DNA of 64,000 nucleotides from Arthrobacter sp. StoSoilB22 (GTDB lineage: Bacteria; Actinomycetota; Actinomycetes; Actinomycetales; Micrococcaceae), in NCBI RefSeq assembly GCF_019977315.1, contig NZ_AP024652.1:1302001-1366000 (forward strand), written 5' to 3'. The position numbers were made by a program, and so were the translations under genes. The notes under the pieces were generated by a model, which searched no databases, had not been told where the DNA came from, and saw only the letters and a program-made list of their open reading frames with translations. This document shows, piece after piece, positions 19,026-28,181 of the stretch. How positions within the stretch are numbered: the stretch's first letter is position 1; each line of letters starts with the position of its first letter.

Positions 19026-20648
19026 CTACAGGGGCGCGCACTGTCCATTGGTGGCCACGAGATTACGGATGCCTTGCTCATCGCCTTGCGCCTTGAGGCC
19101 GTTCAGCAACTCGATGGTGATTGGCGTGCCGTCCGGTGTGGTGGTTACGGGGGTGAAATCGGCCGACGGCGAGGGCAGCTGACTTGCGGGCAGGAGCCCG
19201 GCTGTTGGACCCGCGGCCACAACGGTACCGGCACTGGCGTCGTCGTGGGATACGACGGCGTCTTCCGCCTTGGGGGTGTTGGACGACGCCAGGACTTCCT
19301 GGACCTTGGCATGGATCAGGTCAAAGTCAGGCACCGTGGAGAAGGACGCGTCAAAGTCCGGGGGCCCGATGGTGAGGCGCTTGACCGGCTGGTTCTTGGA
19401 CTTCAAGGCCAAGTCAACGAAACTGCCCAGTTGGGTGGAGGAAATGTTCGAATCCACCACCTTGGTGCCGGCGTTGGCGATGTCCTCGAACTTGGTCAGC
19501 AGGGTGGCGGGATCGAGTTGCTTGAGCATGGCCTGCTGCACACACTGCTGGCGCGCGATGCGGGCGTAGTCATCCACGAACTCGCGGGAACGTCCGTACC
19601 ACAAGGCCTGGAAACCATTCAGGTGCTGATCACCGGCCGGGATCCAGCCGTCAGGCATGCCGTGGATTCCGTTCGCCTCGTCAGTGACCGGACCACTGAT
19701 AGGCACCCAACCGCCGGCCTTGATACGGATTCCACCCATGGCATCGATGAGTTTGGCAAAGCCGTCCATATCCACCAAGACATAAGCTTGGACGGTGATG
19801 CCCAAGGTGCCGGACACCGCTTCGAGCGTGGCCTGAGCGCCGGGATCGGCAACCCCCGGGTAGAGATCCTGGTGGTTGTTGGTGACTTCGGTGTTGACGG
19901 CGTTGATGAGGCATTCGTCGCCGCAGTTGTAGCCGTCCGGGTAAATCTCGCGCATGGGCGAGCCCTCGCTGAACTGCGCATTTTGCAGGTTGCGGGGGAC
20001 GGAGATGATGGCGCTCTCTCCGGTTTTGGCATCGACGCTGATGACGGAGAGGCTGTCCGGTCGCCGGCCTGTCCTGTCGTCGCCGGCGTCGCCTCCCATC
20101 ATGAGGAAGTTATAACGCCCGTCCACGGGATCGATGGCGGGACCGGCGTTGAAGATGCTGCCGATCGCATTCCGGCTCACGTTCAGCACGTAGGCGAGGT
20201 AGCCCAGGGATCCGCTGGCGATGACGGTGCTTACCGCCAAAACGACGGCGATGATGGGCCGCATTCCCGGTGCCAGGAGTGCCGGCCTGATGATCCGCAG
20301 AGTATTGAGGAACAGGAAGGCCCACCCCAAGGCCAACGCCACCAGGATCACAATGATGAACAACGAGCCCACGGGATGGGTGGCAAGGCTGAGCAGCAGG
20401 CTTCGATTCACCAGCGCAACGATGAGCGTGAGCAGGGCAAGGGCCCACACCGTGATGGTGACGCGCAAAGCCATGCGGCCAAGTTTGCGGTCTCCGGCAA
20501 CGATTTGGGCACTGCCGGGAACAAAGAGAGTGAGGAGTACCAGCACGAAGGCGCGTTTGGTCCGCACCGGCGCACTCGCGCTGGACGGATAGCGGACGGG
20601 ATCAGTCAGGGCGGAACCGGGCTGATTCGTGGACTTGTGCATGGTCAT
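19026..20648 (-). CDS. LytR-CpsA-Psr (LCP) family cell-wall glycopolymer ligase
   Basis: LCP enzymes move a glycopolymer from its polyprenyl diphosphate carrier to peptidoglycan. The 540-residue protein has a basic N-terminus and four hydrophobic helices (residues about 30-150). The LCP domain contains GGDAGDDRTGRRPDSLSVISV, an arginine-bearing ISVPRNLQ, and HLNGFQALWYGRSREFVDDYARIARQQ. A Ser/Thr/Pro-rich tail follows. ATG at 20648 is preferred (AGGAAGG nine bases upstream); a TTG at 20651 also fits. It follows purE closely on the same strand. Confidence 0.93.
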   Translation of the reverse strand: MTMHKSTNQPGSALTDPVRYPSSASAPVRTKRAFVLVLLTLFVPGSAQIVAGDRKLGRMALRVTITVWALALLTLIVALVNRSLLLSLATHPVGSLFIIVILVALALGWAFLFLNTLRIIRPALLAPGMRPIIAVVLAVSTVIASGSLGYLAYVLNVSRNAIGSIFNAGPAIDPVDGRYNFLMMGGDAGDDRTGRRPDSLSVISVDAKTGESAIISVPRNLQNAQFSEGSPMREIYPDGYNCGDECLINAVNTEVTNNHQDLYPGVADPGAQATLEAVSGTLGITVQAYVLVDMDGFAKLIDAMGGIRIKAGGWVPISGPVTDEANGIHGMPDGWIPAGDQHLNGFQALWYGRSREFVDDYARIARQQCVQQAMLKQLDPATLLTKFEDIANAGTKVVDSNISSTQLGSFVDLALKSKNQPVKRLTIGPPDFDASFSTVPDFDLIHAKVQEVLASSNTPKAEDAVVSHDDASAGTVVAAGPTAGLLPASQLPSPSADFTPVTTTPDGTPITIELLNGLKAQGDEQGIRNLVATNGQCAPL

Positions 20649-20662
20649 CAACCGCTGCCTTC

Positions 20663-21226
20663 CTAGCGGGAGCTCCGGGCGGAGGCATTGGCAGGGGAGA
20701 AGACTTGTTCCACCTTGTGGCGCAGGTTTTCGCCCTTCTTGGTAGCGACGTCGTTCAGTTCCTGGGCAAAGGTAAGGAGGTCTTCGCGGAGCTTGGACGC
20801 GAGTTCATCCGTTCCTGAGGCGAGCATGCGAACGGCAAGAAGTCCCGCGTTGCGTGCTCCTGCGATGGATACCGTGGCCACGGGAACGCCGGCAGGCATT
20901 TGCACGATGGACAGGAGGGAGTCCATGCCGTCCAGGGTTTTGAGGGGGACCGGGACACCTATGACCGGAAGGGGCGTCACCGAAGCCAGCATGCCGGGGA
21001 GGTGGGCTGCGCCGCCCGCACCGGCAATGATGACGCGCAGGCCGCGTTCGTGGGCCGTCTGTCCGTAGCGGATCATCTCGGTGGGCATCCGGTGGGCCGA
21101 GACCACGTCTGCCTCAAAGGGTATGCCGAACTCGGCCAGGGCATCCGCCGCGGCTTCCATGACCGGCCAATCGGAATCCGAGCCCATCACAAGTCCTACC
21201 AACGGGGCCGTTTTTTCGGAAGTCAT
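20663..21226 (-). CDS. purE: N5-carboxyaminoimidazole ribonucleotide mutase
   Basis: Shifts the carboxyl group of N5-CAIR to give CAIR in purine synthesis. The 187-residue protein has the class I PurE motifs [22 protein letters not shown] and [12 protein letters not shown]. Its ATG overlaps the purK stop by four bases, so the two are translationally coupled and act in sequence. It is about 20 residues longer than many PurE proteins, with a basic C-terminal tail. Confidence 0.97.
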   Translation of the reverse strand: MTSEKTAPLVGLVMGSDSDWPVMEAAADALAEFGIPFEADVVSAHRMPTEMIRYGQTAHERGLRVIIAGAGGAAHLPGMLASVTPLPVIGVPVPLKTLDGMDSLLSIVQMPAGVPVATVSIAGARNAGLLAVRMLASGTDELASKLREDLLTFAQELNDVATKKGENLRHKVEQVFSPANASARSSR

Positions 21227-22410
21227 GCAGTCTCCTCAAGGGTGGTCTGTTCCGGTTTGCGGCCGTCACGGATGATGTTGGCCACCGCGGTGGCGCGCTG
21301 GCGGACGGAGTCGACGTCGGAAACCGAGCTGCCAACGAGGTTCACGTGGCCGATCTTGCGGCCTGGCCGGACGGACTTGCCATAGGAGTGAACCTTGGCT
21401 GCTGGCTCGAAGGCCAACGCCATGGGGAAGGCTTTGAAGAGGTCCTGGTTGTCGCCACCCAGGAAGTTCTTCATGACTACCACCGGCGCCAAAGCATCGG
21501 TAGCGCCCAAAGGAAGGTCCAACACGGCACGCAGGTGCTGCTCGAACTGGCTGGTGATGGAGCCGTCCTGCGTCCAGTGACCGGTGTTGTGCGGGCGCAT
21601 GGCGAGTTCGTTGATGAGGAAGCCGGCTCCGACTCCTGGCGTTTCGAAGAGTTCTGCAGCCATGACCCCGGTGACGCCAAGTTCGTTGGCAATTCGCAAG
21701 GCAGCTTCCTCGGCAGCGGCCGCCACTTCAACAGAGATGTTCTGGGCAGGAGCGATTACTTCGTCGCAGACTCCATCCACCTGGATGGTGTGCACAACGG
21801 GCCAGGCACGCGATTCGCCACTGGGGCTGCGTGCCACAAGGGCAGAGAGCTCGCGGCTGAAATCAACCTTGGCTTCGGCCAGGAGCGGGCTCATGGCCTG
21901 GAACCAGTCTGCCGTGTCCAAGGCTTCGTCCGGGGTGTCAACAATCCTGACACCCTTGCCGTCGTAACCGCCGCGGGGTGTCTTCAGGACTACGGGCCAG
22001 CCGATCCTATCGCCGAAGGCCACCAGCTCCTCAACGGTGGAGACAGCCGACCACTCCGGGTTGGGCAATCCAAGACGATCAATGGCAGCACGCATCACCA
22101 ATTTGTCCTGGGCGTTGACCAGGGCATCCGGGCCCGGCTGGACGTTGACACCAGCGTCAAGAAGGGCCTGGAGGTGTTGTGTGGGGACGTGTTCGTGATC
22201 GAAGGTCATGACGTCCAGCCCCTTGGCGAACTCAAGGAGAGCATCCAGGTCCTTGTAGTCGCCAATGGGTGCGGTGGCTACTGCAGCCACGGCAGAAACG
22301 TCCTCACCTTCAGCCAAAACGCGGAGTTCGAAGCCCAGTGCGGTAGCGGGCGGAGCCATCATTCGTGCGAGTTGGCCGCCGCCAACTACGCCAATTACTG
22401 GAAAAGTCAC
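21223..22410 (-). CDS. purK: N5-carboxyaminoimidazole ribonucleotide synthetase
   Basis: An ATP-grasp enzyme that carboxylates aminoimidazole ribonucleotide with bicarbonate. The 395-residue protein shows the N-terminal [11 protein letters not shown], the ATP-grasp region [18 protein letters not shown], and the C-terminal [17 protein letters not shown] with [11 protein letters not shown]. The start is GTG at 22410. It is the first gene of the purK-purE pair. The LCP gene lies close downstream on the same strand and may be co-transcribed. Confidence 0.97.
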   Translation of the reverse strand: MTFPVIGVVGGGQLARMMAPPATALGFELRVLAEGEDVSAVAAVATAPIGDYKDLDALLEFAKGLDVMTFDHEHVPTQHLQALLDAGVNVQPGPDALVNAQDKLVMRAAIDRLGLPNPEWSAVSTVEELVAFGDRIGWPVVLKTPRGGYDGKGVRIVDTPDEALDTADWFQAMSPLLAEAKVDFSRELSALVARSPSGESRAWPVVHTIQVDGVCDEVIAPAQNISVEVAAAAEEAALRIANELGVTGVMAAELFETPGVGAGFLINELAMRPHNTGHWTQDGSITSQFEQHLRAVLDLPLGATDALAPVVVMKNFLGGDNQDLFKAFPMALAFEPAAKVHSYGKSVRPGRKIGHVNLVGSSVSDVDSVRQRATAVANIIRDGRKPEQTTLEETA

Positions 22411-22590
22411 AAGGTTCAGCCTACCGAACCGGCGCCAGGATCACTGATTCTGCCGCCCCATGGGACGGATTTCTACCGGTGTGGGGTGTCAGTATCGGCC
22501 TTCTCACAGCCCCCTCAAAGGCAGCGCAAGGAAATCGGCGCTAAAATGGGCTTGGCCCATCGGCCCACATTTCAACGGCCATGGAGGGTC

Positions 22591-23157
22591 ATGATCACCA
22601 CACTTGCAGATCGCATCCGCGGACTTGCCTCACTTTTTTGGCGTGAGGTAGCAAAGTTCGGCGCCGTCGGCGGTGTTGCTTTTGTCATTGACTCGGCCGT
22701 TTTCATCTGGCTGTTTTCCGGCCCGATGCACGGCAGCGAAGTGTGGGCGAAGGCCATTGCGACGATTGTTGCAAGTATTTTCTCCTGGGTGGCAAACCGC
22801 TTCTGGACGTTCCGGCACCGCAAGCAGGCCAACGTTGTTCGTGAGGCCGTTTTGTTTGCCATCATGAACCTTGTAGGTCTCCTGATTGCATCCGGCTGTG
22901 TGTGGTTCGCCAAGTACATTCTGGACCTCAACGACAAACCTTCGCTGTTCATCGCAGGCAGCGTGGTGGGCCTCATCCTGGGCACCATCTTCCGCTTCTT
23001 TGCGTACCGCTTCTGGGTCTTCAACGAAGAGCTGGACGCCGAACCCGAGTTCTCGCATGACCACGAGATCATTGAGCTTCACCATAAGGCGAAGGCGGGT
23101 TCCGAGGCAGGGACGAACCCTGCAACGGGCGAATTTCCTTCCGTCAAGAATCTCTAA
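22591..23157 (+). CDS. GtrA-like membrane protein
   Basis: A 188-residue protein with four hydrophobic helices and the GtrA signature pieces FGAVGGVAFVIDSAVFIWL and NRFWTFRH near the end of helix 2, repeated as YRFWVFNEE. GtrA proteins are thought to help flip or hold polyprenyl-linked sugars during glycan decoration. The long frame upstream (to 21346) is antisense to purK and is rejected. ATG 22591 follows GGAGGG closely. The tail is acidic and cytoplasmic. Confidence 0.9.
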   Translation: MITTLADRIRGLASLFWREVAKFGAVGGVAFVIDSAVFIWLFSGPMHGSEVWAKAIATIVASIFSWVANRFWTFRHRKQANVVREAVLFAIMNLVGLLIASGCVWFAKYILDLNDKPSLFIAGSVVGLILGTIFRFFAYRFWVFNEELDAEPEFSHDHEIIELHHKAKAGSEAGTNPATGEFPSVKNL

Positions 23158-23159
23158 CG

Positions 23160-23855
23160 CTACGAACGGCTGACGCGCTCGTTCTCGAGCAGGTGTTCTG
23201 TCACGTCCAAGTCCGGATGCACCAGTACTACTGAGCCGTCCTCCTTCCAAGCGCCCAAGGATGCTGCCAGGCAGTGCTCCAAGCCTTCGGTGGCGCGGAC
23301 CAGCAGGCGGACGCCTGGCTCTTGTGGAGTAGCAAAGCCATCAATAAGTTCTTCATGGGGCAGTCCGGTGGTTCCGCGCACGGCGGGCAAGCTTGCCTCG
23401 GGTTCGTTGTGTGCCATGAAGACGTCACCGTGGGAACGGACTTCAGCGGCGTAGTCCACGACGCCGGATGGCAGCTCGCCGGGCCAGCGCATCGCAAGTG
23501 CCGCGAGCGGCACGGCGACCACCGCCTCGAAGCCGGCCCCGGCGCCGTCGTCGGGCTTGTCCGTCGCCAGGAGGTCGGCTGAGGTGTGGTCGAAGACCAC
23601 CTCCATGCCCAGCTGCCAGGCAGCCAGGGCCCAGACGACGGATTTCCAGTGCGCCGGCAGATCCAACCTGATGGACATCCCTGGTTCGGCGTCAAGTTCG
23701 TCCTGCAGCAGGTTGCTGGTTTTTGCTACCCAGTTGTCCAGAACGCGCCCCGATAGCTCAACCCGCTCGGAGTCGGGGCCATACCAAGTGAGTCGTGGTG
23801 AGGTTGAGTGACCGGATCGTAGGGCGGTCATCAGGTTCGCTGCCGGGATGCTCAT
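23160..23855 (-). CDS. TIGR03089 family protein
   Basis: A 231-residue protein of the actinobacterial TIGR03089 family, which resembles an AMP-binding (acyl/peptide adenylating) N-terminal region cut short. It has the approach segment PRLTWYGPDSERVELSGRVLDNWVAKTSNLL and the helix WALAAWQLG. It lacks the P-loop-like TSGTTG motif and the C-terminal catalytic domain. It is therefore unlikely to adenylate anything alone. The function is unknown. It is convergent with gtrA, two bases apart, in the envelope block. Confidence 0.82.
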   Translation of the reverse strand: MSIPAANLMTALRSGHSTSPRLTWYGPDSERVELSGRVLDNWVAKTSNLLQDELDAEPGMSIRLDLPAHWKSVVWALAAWQLGMEVVFDHTSADLLATDKPDDGAGAGFEAVVAVPLAALAMRWPGELPSGVVDYAAEVRSHGDVFMAHNEPEASLPAVRGTTGLPHEELIDGFATPQEPGVRLLVRATEGLEHCLAASLGAWKEDGSVVLVHPDLDVTEHLLENERVSRS

Positions 23856-24231
23856 GCGTCAATCTTGCCACGGCGTTAGGCAGGTTCCTTAGGGCCGGCC
23901 ATCGTTAATGTGAAATGCAACACACCCTATTTTCTCCAGTCGTTGGCCTCCCGCGGAAGCTGATGCAATTTTCCGCGGAAATTCAATGAAAGTTCATCCG
24001 GGCCGATCCAAGGCTGTCATTTTGCGCCACGACACGCGGCGGCTCGACAAAAATGTTGGGCGTGGCGCATCCCACGTTTCTAGAGATTCTTGATTATTAT
24101 CCCGGCGCGGCTTGACTGGTGGGTAGTTACACGCGTGTAATTAGTAATCAACGCCGCTGCACAGATACCCGGAACGTCGCCGGGAATCGGAAACACATCC
24201 AAGCAGCAGCTGCAAAATCAGGAGGGACGCC
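23856..24231 (+). promoter_or_regulatory. whiB upstream region with candidate promoter and 14-bp palindrome
   Basis: This 376-base gap has no gene. Near its right end, TTGACT (24112-24117) and TGTAAT (24136-24141) are 18 bases apart, a plausible sigma-A type promoter. A perfect palindrome TTACACGCGTGTAA (24127-24140) covers the spacer and most of the -10 box, a natural place for an operator. The remaining leader of about 85 bases ends in AGGAGGG before the whiB ATG. Confidence 0.6.
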
Positions 24232-24774
24232 ATGGGGCAAGCGTTGCGTATCCAGGAAGATGCAGTCGTCGCAGAACATGCGTCGGTGAAATACCGTTCG
24301 AGGGAAGTACCGGGGGATTGGTACGTTGACCCGGCGGACCCGGAAGCGGCAGATCGATACAACCAGAATGTCCAGCAGTCTTTGGAGGATCAGGCTACCG
24401 CCCTCCTCGCTGCTCATGAGGCACTGATTGGTGACCTTCCGGCTGGGCCGGATGAAGACCTGGACGACCCTCCCATGGAGCTGCGTCGTCCCGTTGAGAC
24501 GCCGGGGCAACCCGTGTGGATCGGCCTTCCCCAGGGGGACTTCGATGACGAAGGCGAACTTGGCTGGCAGACTGATGCGCTGTGCGCACAGACCGATCCT
24601 GAAGCCTTCTTCCCTGAAAAGGGTGGATCGACGAGGGACGCCAAGAAGGTCTGCGGAGCGTGCAACGTCCGCTCGCAGTGCTTGGAATATGCTCTCGCCA
24701 ATGATGAGCGGTTCGGTATTTGGGGCGGGCTCTCCGAGCGGGAGCGTCGTCGGCTAAGGAAGCGAGCGGTCTAA
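24232..24774 (+). CDS. whiB: WhiB family iron-sulfur transcriptional regulator
   Basis: WhiB-like proteins bind a [4Fe-4S] cluster and usually act with the primary sigma factor. The four cysteines are present: Cys118 (DALCAQTDPEAFFP), Cys141 and Cys144 (CGAC) and Cys150 (SQCLEYAL). The GIWGG turn follows at 162-166, then a basic tail ERERRRLRKR. At 180 residues it is long for the family: about 100 extra N-terminal residues are acidic and look disordered. ATG 24232 has a strong AGGAGGG. Gene order suggests the WhiB2/WhmD (division) type; this is inference. Confidence 0.94.
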   Translation: MGQALRIQEDAVVAEHASVKYRSREVPGDWYVDPADPEAADRYNQNVQQSLEDQATALLAAHEALIGDLPAGPDEDLDDPPMELRRPVETPGQPVWIGLPQGDFDDEGELGWQTDALCAQTDPEAFFPEKGGSTRDAKKVCGACNVRSQCLEYALANDERFGIWGGLSERERRRLRKRAV

Positions 24775-24785
24775 TTCTCAAGGAA

Positions 24786-27700
24786 GTGCATGTTACCGCC
24801 GTCGTGGTTTCCCACGACGGCGGCAACTATCTGCCCAGAACATTGGCGGCATTGTCGGACCAAACGCGGTCGGCGGATGCCGCCATTGGCGTTGATACAG
24901 GTTCCACGGATAACTCACTGGAATTACTCAGCGAGGCCTTCGGCCACAACAAGGTGACCTCGTTCCACCATGCAAAGTCGGGTTTTGGGGCCGCTGTCCA
25001 GGCTGGTCTGCAGGAGCTGGCCCCCTCGGGACACACCGCACACGCTGCCGATGGCGGTGACGCACCGGCCGGCAACGACGCCAAGACCACGTCCGTCGAA
25101 TGGATCTGGCTCCTGCACGATGACGCCGCCCCCGCGCCTGATGCGCTTGCGGAGCTTCTCCATGCGGTTGAACGCGCGCCCTCAGTGACAGTGGCGGGGT
25201 GTAAGCAGCTCGGCTGGGACAACAAGCGGCACCTGGTGGATGTAGGACTTTCGACGAGTCGCTGGGCGGAACGCCTCACACTGATCGACGCCGATGAAGT
25301 TGATCAAGGTCAATACGATGCCCGTACTGACACTTTCGCTGTGAACTCCGCAGGTATGTTGATCCGCCGCGATGTCTGGGAGCTGTTGGAAGGATTCGAC
25401 CCCGCGTTGCCGGGCAGTGGCGATGACGTGGACTTCTGCTGGCGGAACTGGCTCGCGGGCAATCGCGTAGTTGTAGTCCCAGGTGCCCGCATGTTCCATG
25501 TGGAACACCGCCCGCATGGCCTGGGTACATCCTCCGCGGCACGTAAAGCCCAGATCCACATGCGCCTCAAGCACACCCCGTGGTGGAATGTGCCGTTCCA
25601 GGCGATGGGCGCGTTGTTCGGCGCCATGATCCGACTCGTGCTGAGCATTTTGGTCAAAGAACCGGGCTATGGCCTCTCGCAGTTCACGGCCACCATCGCT
25701 GCCCTTGTTCGGCCCGTTGCCATTGCCAAAGGCCGCCGCGTTGCGGCCAGGACGCGACGGGTGCACAGATCGGTTGTGCGCGGGCTGCAGACGCCCTCAC
25801 GGGAGGTGCGTGCCAACAGGCGCTCGTTGCTCGAAGCGATACGCCCCGCCGACGAAACGCCGGCTATCTCCGATCTTCTTGCCCCGGAACCCAGCGGGGA
25901 TGCTGCCGATGACTTCGCCGCTCTGGCCACCAATGAGCGGGGCTGGGTGGGCACAGGTGCCGTGGTTGCCGCACTGGTGGCACTCAGCGCCGCGCTCGTG
26001 GGATTGCTGGGGTTGCTGCGCTCAGGCGCTGTTACCGGCGGCGGACTCCTCCCTCTTTCAGCCTCACCAGGAGATATTTGGGCCAATGCGTCCACATGGT
26101 GGATCACGTTGGGAGCAGGTCTGCCCGGACATGGCGATCCGTTCGGCTATGTGTTGTGGCTGCTCTCGCTCTTTGGCGGCGGGGACGGCAACGCCGCCAT
26201 GGTGTGGCTGCTGATCCTTGCCATGCCGTTCTCTGCCGTTGGCGCCTGGTTCGCGGCAGGCGCGCTCACTACCAAGCGCCGTTTCCGGGTTGCGGCCGCC
26301 TTGGCGTGGTCCGGTGCTCCTGCACTGCTGATTTCCATCAACGAGGGCAGGGTCGGGTCCCTGGTGGCGCATGTCATGATGCCGCTGTTGCTGCTGGCAC
26401 TGTTGCGCGCCTCGGGATCCGCCGTAGCCCAAGGCCCTGCCCTTGCGGGCACACAGCTGAGCCGTCGTCCTGCCCTGCTCTCCGGCAAGCCCGGAATTAA
26501 TGGGACGCCATCGTGGACTGCTGCCGCCGCTGCCGGTCTGGCCATGGCCGTGGTCACTGCCTCTGCGCCGTCGCTGTTGGGACCTGCCATTGTTGTGGTG
26601 GTTCTGGCTGCGGTGGTCCTCGGGCAACGGGGCAAGACGCTGTGGTGGTCGCTCCTGCCCACAGTCGCCCTGTTCCTGCCGTATGGAGTATCTGTGCTGG
26701 ACAGGCCGCGCTCCTTGTTGGCCGATCCCGGGTTGCCACTGACTTTTGAGGCAGCTCCCCTGTGGCAGCAGCTTCTCGGCCAGCCGCTCGGTTTTGACAT
26801 CGACGGCGGTTTGACCGGTTTGGCGGTCTTCGGTCCGGGCGTTGTGCCATGGGCACTACTGCTGGCTCTGCTTGTTGTCGCACCAGTTCTGATCCTTGCA
26901 GTTGCCGCCTTGTTCCTTCCCGGAAAACGCGCCGCACTGGCCCGGGTGTTCTGGTTGGTTGCTTTGGCTACCCTTGCCAGCAGTTGGTTGGTGGGTCACG
27001 TGGCCACCGGGGTTAACAACAACGTGATTGTTGGCCCATTCACCGGCCCTGCGGTGTCGGCTTCGGGCATGCTACTCCTGGGTGCTGCCGTGCTTGGCGC
27101 TGAGAAGCTTTTTGCTGCACCTCGGAGGATGCCCAAGGGTTCCCGGCGTCCAGTCCAGGTGCGGCGCGTTGCTTCGGCTGTCGCCATGGCACTCCTGGTT
27201 GCCGGCCCCCTTGCCGGCATGGCGGCCTGGGCTGCCCAAAACGTCCTCCAGCCCACTCCGACTGCTGGATCCAGCGTGGCGGCCGGGGCTGCCGAACAGG
27301 CGTCGTCCCTCGGCGCCCGCCGTCAGGTTTGGCCGGAAGATACGGGCACGTTGCCTGCTACTGCCGTAGACCGCGGACAGGGGCCTGAGCGCACGCGAAC
27401 CCTGGTCATCACCAGCGGTGAACAGGGGGCCTTCTCCTCGTCACTGATGCGTGGAGCCGGGACCACGTTGGACAGTTTGTCCACCATAGCCTCCGCTCGG
27501 ACCATCATTGGCGCACCAGGACGTGAAGAGATCGCGGACGATGACGCTGCCACCACATCCTTGCGTCGGGCCGTCGCCACCATCGTGGCGGGCACGGGCG
27601 TGGATCCGCGCGCAGACCTTGAACAGCTTGGCGCCGGATTCATCGTCCTCAAGGCCGAGGACAACGCCGCGCAACTCACGGCCAGCAGAATCGACGCAGT

Positions 27701-28181
27701 CCCGGGACTGGTGGCCGTAGGCCAGACCGACGCCGGATGGCTGTGGCGGGTGACGCCCCGGAACCAGGAAGCCGCTACTGCCGCCGATACAGCGCATAGG
27801 GTACGAATCGTGGACTCCGAAGGTGCTCTTGTGAGTACGCTTCCATCCGAAGAAGTAAACGTAGACGCCACTGTGCCCTCCGGGGATGAGGGTCGAAAGA
27901 TCGTCCTCGCCGAACGCTCCGATCCCGGCTGGACCGCGTGGATGGATGGTCGCCAACTGCAGGCCACAACATCAGGTTGGTCACAGGCGTTCGAGCTGCC
28001 TGCCAGCGGAGGCGACCTTGAGATCCGGTACGCAAACCCCTGGGCCCTGTGGTTCGGGATCCTGCAAGCGGTGGTCATCGGTCTCACGGTCCTGTTGGCT
28101 GTGCCGATGCCCGCACGCCGTAGCCGAACCGGCATGTCGAGGGACGAAGTCTCCCTCCGTAAGGAGTACAGCAGTGTCTGA
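24786..28181 (+). CDS. Giant membrane glycosyltransferase, family 2 N-terminal domain
   Basis: The 1131-residue protein starts with a GT2 (GT-A fold) domain of about 330 residues: VTAVVVSHDGGNYLP, GVDTGSTDNSLEL, LLHDDAAPAPDAL and GSGDDVDFCWRNWL. It continues into a long membrane part with roughly a dozen helices, an extracytoplasmic region (about residues 830-1090) and a last helix near the C-terminus. It should transfer a sugar to an envelope glycan or lipid at the membrane. The GTG at 24786 is used because the frame gives VTAVVVSHD at once, but its ribosome site is poor; coupling to whiB, 11 bases upstream, is likely. Confidence 0.9.
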   Translation: MHVTAVVVSHDGGNYLPRTLAALSDQTRSADAAIGVDTGSTDNSLELLSEAFGHNKVTSFHHAKSGFGAAVQAGLQELAPSGHTAHAADGGDAPAGNDAKTTSVEWIWLLHDDAAPAPDALAELLHAVERAPSVTVAGCKQLGWDNKRHLVDVGLSTSRWAERLTLIDADEVDQGQYDARTDTFAVNSAGMLIRRDVWELLEGFDPALPGSGDDVDFCWRNWLAGNRVVVVPGARMFHVEHRPHGLGTSSAARKAQIHMRLKHTPWWNVPFQAMGALFGAMIRLVLSILVKEPGYGLSQFTATIAALVRPVAIAKGRRVAARTRRVHRSVVRGLQTPSREVRANRRSLLEAIRPADETPAISDLLAPEPSGDAADDFAALATNERGWVGTGAVVAALVALSAALVGLLGLLRSGAVTGGGLLPLSASPGDIWANASTWWITLGAGLPGHGDPFGYVLWLLSLFGGGDGNAAMVWLLILAMPFSAVGAWFAAGALTTKRRFRVAAALAWSGAPALLISINEGRVGSLVAHVMMPLLLLALLRASGSAVAQGPALAGTQLSRRPALLSGKPGINGTPSWTAAAAAGLAMAVVTASAPSLLGPAIVVVVLAAVVLGQRGKTLWWSLLPTVALFLPYGVSVLDRPRSLLADPGLPLTFEAAPLWQQLLGQPLGFDIDGGLTGLAVFGPGVVPWALLLALLVVAPVLILAVAALFLPGKRAALARVFWLVALATLASSWLVGHVATGVNNNVIVGPFTGPAVSASGMLLLGAAVLGAEKLFAAPRRMPKGSRRPVQVRRVASAVAMALLVAGPLAGMAAWAAQNVLQPTPTAGSSVAAGAAEQASSLGARRQVWPEDTGTLPATAVDRGQGPERTRTLVITSGEQGAFSSSLMRGAGTTLDSLSTIASARTIIGAPGREEIADDDAATTSLRRAVATIVAGTGVDPRADLEQLGAGFIVLKAEDNAAQLTASRIDAVPGLVAVGQTDAGWLWRVTPRNQEAATAADTAHRVRIVDSEGALVSTLPSEEVNVDATVPSGDEGRKIVLAERSDPGWTAWMDGRQLQATTSGWSQAFELPASGGDLEIRYANPWALWFGILQAVVIGLTVLLAVPMPARRSRTGMSRDEVSLRKEYSSV

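Noticed and set aside
16777..19182. 801-residue plus-strand open frame
   Set aside because: It is antisense to manA and the femAB-like gene, which have clear family motifs; long antisense frames are normal at this GC content.
24127..24140. BldD-binding box at the whiB promoter
   Set aside because: The palindrome has six, not five, bases between the TNAC and GTNA halves, so the factor is left open.
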